64,000 nt of DNA, from contig CM056552.1 of the NCBI GenBank assembly GCA_029721515.1, forward strand, positions 28,534,392 to 28,598,391. Direction: 5' to 3'. Origin of the DNA: Synanceia verrucosa (Eukaryota > Chordata > Actinopteri > Perciformes > Synanceiidae). The position numbers were made by a program, and so were the translations under genes. Positions 1 to 13,100 of this stretch are shown one piece after another; within the stretch, counting starts at the first letter, position 1, and each line of letters begins with the position of its first letter. The notes below the pieces were generated by a model. That model searched no databases. It saw only the letters and a program-made list of their open reading frames with translations, and was not told where the DNA came from.

Positions 1-438
1 TTATATAATGGTGATTATCAAAAATCTCGTTGTCTAAACATTTCCAAGTACACCAATGATTCTCCCTGCAATATTGTTGCAATATCAATGTGGTCAGAAA
101 TATTGTGGTACTTTTCACGTCACCCAGCTCTACTCTAGTCTTGAAGCTGTTTCCTCCAGGCCGACTCGTTGCTGGTGATTATTCACTTAGTGCTGTAAGA
201 CAAAGAGAGACTTGTGCTTTAAGCCGTCATAATTTCTACCCACGAGCCCAAAATACCTGTTTACTCTGTGCACATGCAGTCATCACGTTGTGCAGGTTGT
301 CATTCGTGTGGAGGGGTTTCATTTAATGCTGTTTCACAATACGACTCACGTGTGGTGTGAAATGTTCAGAAGGTGATGATGGTTTGATTGTAATGTTGTA
401 AATCACACACTGATTTCTGTCTGTGTCTTGTGTTTCAG
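1..438 (+). other. nampt-like intron 1 (3' part)
   Basis: Non-coding AT-rich sequence ending in a good acceptor (tgtttcag at 431-438). No exon 1 is visible, so the first coding exon and promoter lie outside the window. I see no recognisable repeat here. Confidence 0.7.
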
Positions 439-574
439 ATCACGCACTACAAACAGTATCCACCTAATGTCAGCAAAATCTACTCCTACTTTGAGTGCAG
501 ACGGAAGAAAGGCTCTCAGTTCAGTGAAGTCGTGTTCTTTGGTCTTCAGTATCTCCTGAAGAAATACCTCATAG
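439..574 (+). CDS. nampt: nampt-like exon 2
   Basis: Begins in phase 0 with ITHYKQYPP, the residues that follow the DSYK end of exon 1 in other NAMPTs. Acceptor ttcag, donor g|gtacac; ends in phase 1. The loop after YFECR is several residues shorter than the disordered loop at this place in human NAMPT. Confidence 0.92.
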
Positions 575-3500
575 GTACACTGTCATCCTTTTCTCTGAGA
601 TCTAAGAATTTACACATATAAGAAACTTAAAAAAGTTCTTATTACTTTCTGTTAAAGAGCTGGGGTAGTTTTCTGGAAGTTGAGTTAATCTATTGTAATT
701 CGTGCATGTGACTGAGATTGTGCTAATCTGGTTTGTTTTCTACAGGCCCAGTGGTCACAGAAGAGAAGATCCAGGAAGCCAAGCTCTTCTACCAGATGCA
801 CTTCAAACAGGCGGTGTTCGATGAGGAGAGCTGGAGGAAAGTCCTTGAGGTAGACAAGGAGTGATTCAGTGGTCAGCCTGCCTGGACAGATTCATCATCA
901 TATATCTAACCAGAGGTGAATCTCATTGTTGCTGTGTCAGAAACATGATGGCCGTCTTCCCATCCGCATCAAAGCTGTCCCTGAGGGAAGCATTATACCG
1001 AGAGGTAACGTGCTCTTCACTGTGGAAAACACCGACCCCAACTTCTACTGGCTCACCAACTACATTGAGGTAAACCCTGAAATGTGTTCTAGTGTCAGAC
1101 TGTTAGACAAATGAGGGGGATTATTCAGATAACCTGTTCCCTGCTGACTATCGGATGACACCAAAAAATTACATCCATCTGTGATTAAAAGACTCTTTGA
1201 GTCTTTGGGACAGGACCAAGTCTCAAGTCTTTGCACTCCAGTCACAAGTCAAGTCAGACAAGCCCCAAGCCAATGCTACATCTGAAACTTTGAGTCAAAA
1301 CTAAACTTTGTGTTCTTCACCAAATGTAATGCCATTTTTATAATGGCAATAATAGATTAAATTTTCAGATGTTTGTTAAAAGAAATGATTTAGGGATAGC
1401 ACTTTTTAGACGTTCATGAACAATAGTGGTGGATGCTGTGGCAGTCACAGAACAAGGAAGTATTGGATACCACTACTGTCACTATTAGGACAAAGGAAAA
1501 CCATGTGTTGATGGTCAAGTCAATTTTTTTTGATAACCCCATGTCACAAATTATCAATTAGCCTCAGAGGGTTCAAACGACCCTCACATCGACTGAGGAA
1601 CCCCCCCCCCCAAAAAAAAAAAAAACAAACAACCTTTTAACAGGGAAAAAAAGAAATGGAAGAAACCTCAGGAAGAGCAACAGAGGAGGGATCCCTCTTC
1701 AGGATGGACAGACAGGAAATAGATGCTATGTGTACAGAATAACAACAATAAAAAAAACACACATAGACACCCCATATAACAACAGTTAATACATATGAAA
1801 TAATGTGGAGAGAAAGTGTCCAAGGGGATGAAGAGCTGCATCAAACCTGGAGGCAATGGATTCTGAGCAACAAGTCCTCCTCTCCACCACACCAACCAGA
1901 TAAAGCAGCGCGTCCTCTCCACCATTTTTTTTACTTTGAGAGTTACCAAGGAAGCCAGTGTTGCACAGTATCATTTTTACATTTAGCAGTATCAGTCTCT
2001 ATCCCACCCTACTTGGCTTAAGGGTGCAGTGTGTAGGACTTGGTTGTCAGGATCCGAGTGTTTCCTTGTGTTCCCCTCCCTTTTGTTGGGGGCGTGTCTT
2101 GTTCTCCCTGTCTGTTGTGTGTTTGTCTGGAGCTGGGCGGAGCTGGAGTTGATCAGTCACCTGCACACGATCAGCAATCTGCAATCAAGCCACCTGCCAC
2201 TCTCCCCTGCATATAAGCCTGGTTCAGTTCACCACTCATCGCCAGATTGTCAGCTTACCTCTGTGTTAGTAAGATGCAAAATTGGCTCTGTAATCTTCTT
2301 CAACTTGTTTGCATTCCGTCGTGCCAGTCCTGACTGCACTCTCCGTTCCCAGCTCCTGCCTTTGCCTGCTCTCGGACCCGGATCCAAAACCACCACCTCT
2401 GCACCACTCCAGCTCCAGTTCCAGCTCCCGCTCCAGCTCCAGTCCTCGACCCTTTATACCTACACTCATTAAAGTCTTTTCTTTTGCCAACCAATACTGT
2501 AGTTGTGTTGTCTGCATTGTAGGTCCACTTCCCATCAACCATGACAGAACAATCTGGCCATGACATGGACCCCGCAGACTTTGGCGTTGAAGCACGCCCC
2601 GTTCAGCGAGTGGTGAGCCATCAGGGCGTAATAATTGGACAACACGAACACAGCATCCGCGCCCTGTCCGAGCACAGCCAGTTTCTTGCCCAGCAAATAT
2701 CAGCCTTAACTGCACAAGTTTTAGCCCTACTCACCATGCATTCACCTCCTCCAACCGCGTCTGCTCAGCCTGCAGCCTCAGCTCCACCTACTCTGGCTAC
2801 ACCATCACTGCAGGATTCCCGATCAACGGACCCAGATCCTTATTCAGGTCAGCCAAGTCTTTGTCGGGGTTTCTTGTTCCAGTGCACATCTGTTTTTCAG
2901 TTAAGACCCACATCATTTGCCTCAGACACCTCCAAGATTCTGTATATTTGTGGTTTGTTAAGGGGCAGGGCTCTGGCATGGGCTGAAGCCAGGTTTTCTC
3001 AGCACACCTTCAATGACATCAGTTATGGTGATTTTGTTGAGGAGTTTAAAGGTGTGTTTGACTACCCAGATTACCGGTCTGATGCCTCCATGCGCCTAAT
3101 GACCCTCTCTCAAGGACTACGTTCACTTTCAGATTACACCATTGACTTCTGGACTCTGGCTGCGGAGGTGGATTGTACTGATGACGCCTTGAAGACAGCC
3201 TTCAAGAAAGGGTTAAACAGCCAAATTAAAGATGAACTTGTTTCTAGAGATGAGCCTGCTTACCTGAAGACTCTGATTTATTTATCCAATAGGATTGATG
3301 ACCGTCTGCGCTCCCACCGTCGGGAGAGGGCTGCGATGCCCACAGCGTCCTTGCCAAAACCTTCGCCTGTCTCTCCAATCCACAGTCCCATTCAGGAACC
3401 CTCTCCATGCTTCCCTCAAACACCACCTGAGGAGCCCATGCAGCTCAACTGGGGCCATCTCTCCCCGGAGGAGCGTTCACGGTGTCAGCAGGCAGGCGAG

Positions 3501-6500
3501 TGTCTATATTGTGGTAAGAAAGGTCATATCATCTCCCACTGCCCGTTTCGGCCAAAAAGACAGGGCCCGTCAGTAGCTCTGGGGGTACTGGTGGGCCAAG
3601 CTAAATCCCCCTCTAGTTGTAAGAACCGTTTTCAGATCCCTGCCACTCTAATCTGCCCCACCTTGTCATTGCCTCTTTTGGCCCTTGTGGATTCTGGGGC
3701 AGAGGGGAATTTTTTGGACCAACAGGTGGTTGTACAGACAGGCATAAGGCTGTTGCCCTTGGAGAAACCCCAGACTGCATTGGCAGTGGATGGACGCTTG
3801 CTGGCTCGTGTTACACATCAGACAGAACCACTCACACTCGTACTATCTGGCAACCACAGGGAATCCATTCAATTTTACATCATCACAGCTCCCTCCAGTC
3901 CATTAATTTTTGGTCACCCCTGGTTGGTAAAACACAACCCTGACATTGATTGGGCCAGAGGAAGAATTTCTGGGTGGAGTTCATTCTGTCATGCAACTTG
4001 TCTGCAATCTGCTTTGTCTCCAGCTAGAGTCGACCCACTCGCTCCTGAACCACCTGCCAAACCACCGGATCTCTCCAAGGGCCCTGAGATCTACCACGAT
4101 CTAGGAGGTCTTTAATAAGGACAAGGCTCTCTCTCTCCCACCTCATAGACCATATGATTGCTCCACTGACTTGCTCCCTGGTTGTCCGTTGCCTTCCAGT
4201 CATCTCTATAACCTGTCCAAACCCGAACGTGAGGCTATGGAGGTGTACATTAGAGACTCACTTGCAGCAGGTATAATCCGGCCCTCCTCTTCTCCTGTGG
4301 GGGCTGTTTTTTTCTTTGTGTCAAAGAAAGATTCGACTCTGAGACCCTGTATTGATTTTCGTGGTCTGAATAACATCACTGTCAAGAATAAGTACCCCTT
4401 ATCTCTGCTTGACGCTGCCTTCACCCCCCTGCAGGGGGCCTCAGTTTTCACCAAGCTCGATTTCCGGAATGCCTATCATCTGATGAAGATCAAGGAGGGA
4501 GATGAATGGAAAACGGCTTTCAACACTCCATTGGGTCATTTCGAGTACTTGGTTATGCCGTTCGGCCTTACCAATGACCCAGCCGTTTTTCAAGCCCTTG
4601 TCAATGATGTTCTGAGGGACATCTTGAACAGATTTGTCTTTGTTTATTTGGATGACATTCTCATTTTTTCTCAGTCCATAGAGGAGCATCAGGAGCACAT
4701 TCGTCTTGTTTTACAACGTCTGTTAGAAAACAGATTATTCGTCAAGGCTGAGAAGTGCGAATTCCATGTCAAGAAGGTCAGTTTTTTGGGCTTCACTGTT
4801 GGAGAGGGACAACTGCAGACCGACCCAGAAAAGGTGAGAGCAGTGGCAGAGTGGCCAGTTCCGGAGAACAGGAAAGTTAGAGGTTCTTGGGGTTTGCAAA
4901 TTTCTATCGCCGATTCATCCGAGATTTCAGCCGTGTGGTTATGTCTCTAACCTGTCTCACCTCCCACTCCGTGCAGTTCTGTTGGACTCCAGAAGCTGAC
5001 TCCGCCTTCTCCAAATTGAAGGAACTGTTCACCTCGGCGCCAGTCCTAGTCCAACCAGATCCAGCTCTACAATTCATTGTGGAAGTGGATGCATCAGAGA
5101 TGGGAGTCAGGAAGGTATTATCCCAGAGACAAGAGCCTGACAACAAACTTCATCCCTGCGCCTTTTTCTCACGACGCTTGACACCAGCCGAGAAAAACTA
5201 TGATGTGGGAAACCATGAGTTATTGGCCGTCAAAATGGCTCTTGAGGAGTGGCGGCATTGGATGGAGGGTTCTGAGCTGCCATATGTGGTCTGGACAGAC
5301 CACAAAAACCTAGCCTACATCCAGTCAGCCAAGCGACTCAACTCTAGGCAGGCCCGCTGGTCCCTCTTTTTCAGCCGTTTTAATTTCACACTCACTTACC
5401 GTCCCGGCTCCCGCAACATCAAGCCAGACACTCTGTCTCGGCAGTTCAGTACTGAGGAGGCATCTACAGAGCCTGAAACCATCCTGTCTGCCTCTCAGAC
5501 TGTGGCACCCATCACCTGGGAGATTGAGCGTCAGATGCAGGAGGCACAACGCAACCAGCCAGATCCTGGTGGAGGCCCTCCCAATAAGCTATTTGTTCCT
5601 GATTCTGTCCGGTCCTCAGTTCTCCAGTGGGTGCATGCCAGTAAATTCTCCTGCCATCCTGGTGTCAACCGTACCCTATCCCTTCTGGTGGCCTACAATG
5701 GATAAAGATACCAGATCCTATGTCCTGGCCTGTCCCATCTGTGCCCGTGGTAAGGTGTCTCATTCATCTCCTGCCGGTCTATTCTGTCCCCTACCTGTTC
5801 CTGGTTGCCCATGGTCCCATATATCTGTTGATTTTGTCACCGGGCTCCCTGCTTCCCAGGGAAATACTGCCATACTTACCATCGTTGATGGCTTCTCCAA
5901 GGCTGCCCATTTTATAGCCATCCCCAATCTGCCCACAGCCAAAGAGACCGCTGAGCTACTTACTACCCATGCAGTTCGCCTTCATGGCATCCCTGCTGAC
6001 ATTGTCTCTGACCGGGGACCGCAGATCACAGGTATGGCATGCTTTCTGTCTGGGCCTAGGTGCAACAGTCAGTTTAACCTCTGGATTTCATCCTCAGACT
6101 AATGGACAGACAGAACGGGCAAACCAAGACCTGGAAGCCTCTCTTCGCTGCATCACTGCCTCTAACCCCTCTGCCTGGGCTTCCTTCCTCCCATGGATCG
6201 AATATGCCCATAATTCCTTGGTTAGCTCTACCACAGGTACATCACCTTTTGAAGCATCACTCGGATATCAGCCATCTTTGTTTCCCTCCCAGGAGGAGGA
6301 ACTTTCAGTTCCGTCAGTCCAGCATCATCTCCGTCGTTGTCAGCTCATCTGGAATAAGACTTGAGCCGACTCGAGCCGTCCTTCTCCCGTCTTCAGCCAA
6401 GACCAAACTAGCAGCCGACAAACACCGCATCCCAGCCCCCCAGTATCACACAGGTCAGTCAGTTTGGTTATCTTCAAAGAATATTCCCCTCAAGACAGAC

Positions 6501-9500
6501 ACTCGGAAGCTGTCCCCCCGTTATCTTGGCCCATTCAAAATCGTTAAAATAATCAATCCTTCTGCTGTTCGCCTCAAGCTCCCAACTCCCTCCGTATCCA
6601 CCCCACCTTCCATGTTTCTCAGTTGAAGCTAGTTCACAACAGCGACCTTTGCCCCACCGGATCATTGATGACCACCCTGCTTACACAGTGCGCAGGCTCC
6701 TGGATGTGCACCGCAGGGGTAGGGGATTCCAGTATCTAGTCGATTGGGAGGGATATGGCCCAGAGGAGCGGGCTTGGATTCCTCATTCTTGACCCGGATT
6801 TGGTGAAGAAATTCCACAATGCTAATCCTACCAAGCCTGGGGGTCGCCAGGAGGCTCCCGTTGGAGGGGGGGTACTGTCAGTTTCCTTGTGTTCCCCTCC
6901 CTTTTGTGGGCGTGTGTCTTGTCCTCCCTGTCTGTTGTGTGTTTGTCTGGAGCTGGGCGGAGCTGGAGTTGATCAGTCACCTGCACACGATCAGCAATCT
7001 GCAATCAAGCCACCTGCCACTCTCCCCTGCATATAAGCCTGGTTCAGTTCACCACTCATCGCCAGATTGTCAGCTTACCTCTGTGTTAGTAAGATGCAAA
7101 ATTGGCTCTGTAATCTTCTTCAACCTGTTTGCATTCCGTCGTGCCAGTCCTGACTGCACTCTCCGTTCCCAGCTCCTGCCTTTGCCTGCTCTCGGACCCG
7201 GATCCAAAACCACCACCTCTGCACCACTCCAGCTCCAGTCCTCGATCCTTTATACCTTCACTCATTAAAGTCTTTTCTTTTGCCAACCAAGCCTGCAGTT
7301 GTGTTGTCTGCATTGTAGGTCCACTTCCCGTCAACCATGACATTGGTGGCATGTAGCGATGAGGTTGCTGATTGCTACAGAATCTTCTCCTTTGTACCAA
7401 GCATGTAAACCAACTACATACAGTAGATATAGATACAGATACAGATATAGAAACAGCTCATTGTAATGAATCATTGTTATCAGCGGTAGTTTTGCTAATA
7501 GAGCCCCCTAAATGCTACATATTGTTTCACCAATATTGCTGCAGTCTCATTGAATCTTCATTTTCTTTCTCGTGAACATCTGTCGTCTCACTATCTGTTC
7601 TCGTTTCTCCCCATACCCATGGTGTTGTGAATGATGGCAGACCATGCTGGTCCAGATGTGGTATCCCATCACAGTAGCCACCATATCCAGGGAGTTTAAG
7701 AAGATCCTGGCCAAGCACCTGAAGGACACCTCCGGGAGCCTGGAAGGTCTGGACCTGAAACTGCATGACTTTGGCTACAGAGGAGTGTCCTCACAGGAGG
7801 TCAGGAAGACTTTCTGTCCTTGGTTTTTATGTTGTGAGAACAGTGATGGAACTTGATGCACTGTAGGACCAGGGACTAGGGCTGGGTACTGATCAAAAAG
7901 CTCAGATCCTCTCGTGTATCAAAAAATGAATCATCTTTCAGCACCAAATTCTGATAACAAAGTGTCTGTGAGCCATGCTCTCAGATGTCTCTATGGACGG
8001 GGGGGACATGTCCCCTTCAGATTCATAGTGACACTGATCCATCCCTCCACTTTCCCAGCATAAGGAGACAAACATCTCTGGTAAAACAGAGGAGTTGTCA
8101 GAATTTCCAAGTGCCAAGTCAGAATTTAAATCAGAACCTCCTGTGAAGTGAGATCTCCAACTCAGAAATTCAGATTGATCTCACAACCAAATATAGAATC
8201 CATGCTATCTGCTACTGATGTAAACAGTAGCTACATGTTTTGTTGTACGTCTGTAAGACAAAGCTCCAAGTTCTGACCTCCGGTGAACACACCATAAGGC
8301 AAATTCCCCAGGGTCCTAAAGAGTAACACTAGCAGCCTGTGCCTGTCGATCATCATCAGACCATTGTCTAGTATGTCTACCATGATAAAGCCCGTACAAA
8401 ATAACCTATTTTGTACGATACAATATAGTTGAAATGATAAAATAATAATAATAATAATAATAGAAATAAATTAATATTTATGAAAAGCCCAAATTACACA
8501 AAATAACTTATTGAGGTATTGAAAAAAGTATCATTCTTGAACTGATGTCCAAACAAAGTACAAAAATTGGCATTGTATCAAATTTTTTTTAACAATACCC
8601 AGCCCTACTAGGGACTGTTTGCACTAAAATTATGACGTCACAATCACCATCACTATGGTTATTGATAAGAGACATAGCTAAATGTTATGTGGCAATCAAC
8701 ATAATCAAACAACGATAACCATCCATTGCTGTCAGCTTTGTGTATATGACTGACTGGTCATTAGTGATTAATGGCACAAAGATTAGATCAGGAGAACTAA
8801 GTCTTGCTCAGTAAGCTTGAAGCTGGAATGTGAATTTAGTTATTCATCTTTTGTACCACAGACCCACTGAGGTGGTGAAAGTATTTCATTGTGAGATGAT
8901 TCTAAAATTATGATGACAGTTACAGCTGAACGGAATGATCAGTGAAATGCTTGTTACACAGGGGGCACACATCCCTCAATGTAACAAGCACTCAGTAGCT
9001 TACACAGTAGCTTACTACAGTGATACAGTATATTACCTGTGCAGTGTATGGATTTATCAGCTGAGTGCCTGAGGATAGAAGATGTTCCTAACATCAGTAT
9101 TTAGAAGGAAGGAATGATTTCCTTGTAACTTTACTACCCAGCAGTTTGGTGCTCAGATCAGTTGTCTCACTCACCATCCACAGAAACAATTTTTAACTGT
9201 GTGTGCACTACAAATCATTTGGTTCTTTCAAGATGAAAAAAAAATTGATTTAGACATGTTAGATAATTTATCAGACCACTCTTTCCTCTGACGTATGCAT
9301 AGCGATGGAAACTGCTTGATCTAAAGAACTAAGTTACCTTAAACACGCCTCAATCTAGCCATGGGAGATGCTAGATTTTCATTGGGGGAATCTGAAATTG
9401 AAGGCAACTTGGCCAGACTGACTTGGTCGAAGTATGGGCGGCCCAGGCTAGTTCAACTTTACACTATAGTCTTAAATCAAGCACAGCCTTATCTTTTTTG

Positions 9501-10119
9501 TCTCAAATAGGCAGGAAATCTTAAAATGAGACAACTGTTAAAATAAGATATATTACATCTCTACGTCTCATCAAATACATCTTGTTTTGAGATTCAGTAA
9601 CAAAAGTTGCTTGATTCAAGAGTCACACAAAACATCTGCAAGCATTTTCTGCTTGTGTTTAGGAGGGTTTGATCCCCCCTCCTGCTTTCTGCTGCCTAAG
9701 TGTCCCTGAGCCAGACACTGAACCCTGTTGTTCCTTGGGGTCCTTACCACTGCTCCCTGAGGGATGGGACAAATGGACAAATAAATCTTAGTATTATTAT
9801 TAAAACCAGCGTTTTCTGCTTATCTTAAGCCTATTAAATATACCTTATCAACTCAAACAAAGCATTTAAACAGCAGAGTGATCATTTCCACTGTGTCCAG
9901 TCTGCAGCGTTAGGTGGAGCAGCTCACCTGGTTAACTTCTGCAGCACAGACACAGTAGCTGGGCTGCTGATGGCTCAGCGATACTATGGCTGCCCCATGG
10001 CTGGCTTCTCCATCCCAGCAGCAGAGCACAGGTACAACACACACACACACGTTGTGTGTGTGACTTGCATTCATTTCCAGGAGACTATATATGTATGTAT
10101 GTATGTATGTGTGTGTGTA

Positions 10120-10164
<45 letters not shown>

Positions 10165-13100
10165 TTTGCACTTTACACACAGAAAGTACAAAGAAAGTTA
10201 CTTCATGAACTTGACAAAGGAGCGGCTGTAAGGAAACACCATTGTGTGTCCAGCACCACAACACTGACTTGATTGCTTGCTTTCTGTCATGTAGTACCAT
10301 CATCTCTTGGGGGAGGAGCAGGGAGAAGGAGGCGTTTGAGCGACTACTTGACCAGTTCTCTTCAGGTCCAGTGTCAGTGGTTAGCGACAGCTACGACATC
10401 TTTAACGCCTGTAAACACATCTGGGGAGACAAGCTGAAGGAGCGAGTGATGGAGCGCAGCCAGGACTCCTGTCTGGTCATCCGGCCGGACTCTGGGGACC
10501 CTGCAGAGACTCTTATTGAGGTAAAGAAACGCACGGCATCAATATGGACATGCTGCTATGATTTCATACTTGAAGCGAAACACTTTCAGCTTTTGTTTCC
10601 TTTCCAAAAAAAACACACCACCACATACTTTTTTTCAGACCTTTTTTACGATGGTACTGTTAATTCCATGGACCTCTCAGACTTAGACCAGTTTTTGGAC
10701 TACTTGCTCCTTCCATAGTCTCTTTTTCTGTTCAAATATACAGCATTTCCTTATTATCACATTGCACATTGCAAAGAGAGCTGGACATGGAGTCGGTAGG
10801 CCAGGCTACCATTGGCTCATTGAAGATAGGGCAGCATGATCAACACATTCCTCAACAGGTCATTAAGGTTACAGAACCTGGTGAAACTGCATTCTGGACT
10901 TGGGTTAGTCTGTTCTGGCCACGATTTTAACCCTGGTAAAGCTGCCAATTTGTTAGGGCTGGTTATCACCAGGAACCTCGCGATTCAATACTATCATAAT
11001 ATTTTGCCCACGATAACGATAATATCACAATACAGAGATACTGTGATACTAACTTCAGGTTCGTATAACCCTGGGTCTCCATCCTATTACGCCCATTCCC
11101 TTCTTACTGGGGCAGGTCGCTGCAGGTCAGCCGTCTCTTTGAGTTTATGTTTAACCTCGTGTCACCTTCTGCATCATTGATATTTTATCTTGAACATAAC
11201 CTGCTCAAAGGCAGGTTATGTTCAAGATAAAATCATTTCAGCCGTCTCTTTGAGTTTATGTTTAACCTTGTGTCACCTTCTGCATCATTAGGTTATGTTC
11301 AAGATAAAATATCAATGATGCAGAAGGTGACGCGAGGTTAAACATAAACTCAAAGAGACGGCTGAAATGGCATCTTTCATACAAAAGTACACATCAACAT
11401 TTTTTGTCTGCCAACATGGCTGATACCTACACATGAATCAAACTTCAAAACAAAATAATTGAAATGCCACCTGCAGGTCATCAAGATTTTGGAGGAGTGT
11501 TTCGGCTGTTCTCTGAACTCTGTGGGATACAAGGTTCTGCCTTCCTACCTGCGAATTATTCAAGGAGATGGCATTGACCTGAGCTCAGTGGAAGAGGTGA
11601 GAGGAGTGTGGTTGTTGCACTGGTCTGGACTCTTCTTTAATAATAACCAATACTTCAAGTGGAAACTTTCTTATCTGTCCAAAATTAAGTTTGTTCTTTT
11701 TAAATTTTAAGATTCTAATCACACTGAATTTCTTCACATCACACTTATGCAGCATTTTTTTTGTATTTTATTTCATTTGGAATAGAATACAGCTTTATTG
11801 ACATTGTCATCAAACAATGAAAGGTAGTTTAGCAGCTCTCTTTCAGTTTAGCAGTGTTATGACTGTGCTCTGACAGCTTTACAATATTCTGTGGAAGAAC
11901 AAGTTGGTTCTAAGTAAACAGCACAGAGAACTTTAGTCTGCACACTTGATGTGAAACTGACTGAGAGATTCACTTTTTCCTCAAATGTCAGCACACAAAT
12001 TGATGATTGTATGCCTGTTTAAAGGCTACGACCTGGGTAGTGTCACCTACATATTTCACTGATGTTTCTGACCCCACCTAACAGCAGCCAGTGAAGTGAT
12101 TCTGCTGCATTTTACTTTTCAACTTCTCTACCTGGGAATGTTGCAGTCAAATGTTTTCTTAAAGTGAACTGAGAGATATATTCTTATGTAGTGTATGCCC
12201 TGAAAGTACATTAAATACGTTAAATGTAGTTAATCTACTGTTCATTAATACAGTGCCAGCCATTTTATAAAACAGAAAGTACCTTGTGCCAGCGTTTTTG
12301 CCCATTTTGAGTCATATTTCCAGACCCACAGAATATTTTGTACTAAGAAGTCAAAGGAGGAAAAACGTTGCTTTGTCTTTGTGGTAATCTCACACACAGG
12401 TGCTCTTTGGATTCCTCAGGTGCACTAAGTCATTCAATCTCATGAACAGCTTGTTGCATGAGTAGAAGACAGTCTCAAACATTTTAATATGCACATATCC
12501 CTCAAAAAACAATCCAAGGCACACTGCAGTGTTGATTTTTTTTAAAACAGCCTTTATTCTACATGGCAATAATTACTTAAAATGCCAACGCTTTGCAACC
12601 ATCACAGGTCTTCATCAGGGTCACTGCCAGCATACAGCAGAAGCTGCACACCTTAAATGTGCTGTACTAATCAGTCAAGTGGGAGGATTGTTCTCCATGA
12701 ATGTGTAAGCCTATTGGTCAAAAAAACAAGGAAATAACACATCATCAGCTAGTTCAAACTTAGGCTACATAAATGGCACTCAGTGAGTTAATGGTTTAAT
12801 GAATAATAATTGCATTATTTGATCTGTTATGGTGTGTAGGTGAAATCTGATTTGCAGGATAACCAGTAACATTCCTCTGTCAGCTAAATTTAGTACTACA
12901 GTCTTTTCCTGTGATGCAGACGTACACTATTTTGAAACCTTTTGTAAGTCGCATCAGGTACAGTGAGCTCAGGTCAAACATTAAGCCTGCTCTAAACAGG
13001 CACTGCACGAGGCATTAGACGTTTACTAAATGAATTAATCCATGCATTTCTTCATGTGCAGATCCTTCAGAAGCTAAATGATGAAGGCTGGAGTGCTGAG

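Larger units (their letters stand above)
2045..7342 (+). mobile_element. Ty3/Gypsy chromovirus-like LTR retrotransposon, full length but broken
   Basis: A 5.3-kb element in intron 4 of the nampt-like gene, in the same orientation as the gene. Both LTRs begin TGTCAG and end ATGACA and are flanked by the 5-bp target duplication TTGGT (2040-2044 and 7343-7347). Order: 5' LTR, gag with a CCHC knuckle, aspartic protease, reverse transcriptase, RNase H, integrase, chromodomain, a G-rich polypurine tract (about 6861-6872), 3' LTR. A chromodomain after integrase is the hallmark of chromoviruses. The pol region has at least five frame breaks, so this copy cannot make a full Pol. The LTRs differ by few substitutions and a few indels, which suggests a fairly recent insertion. 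Confidence 0.95.
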
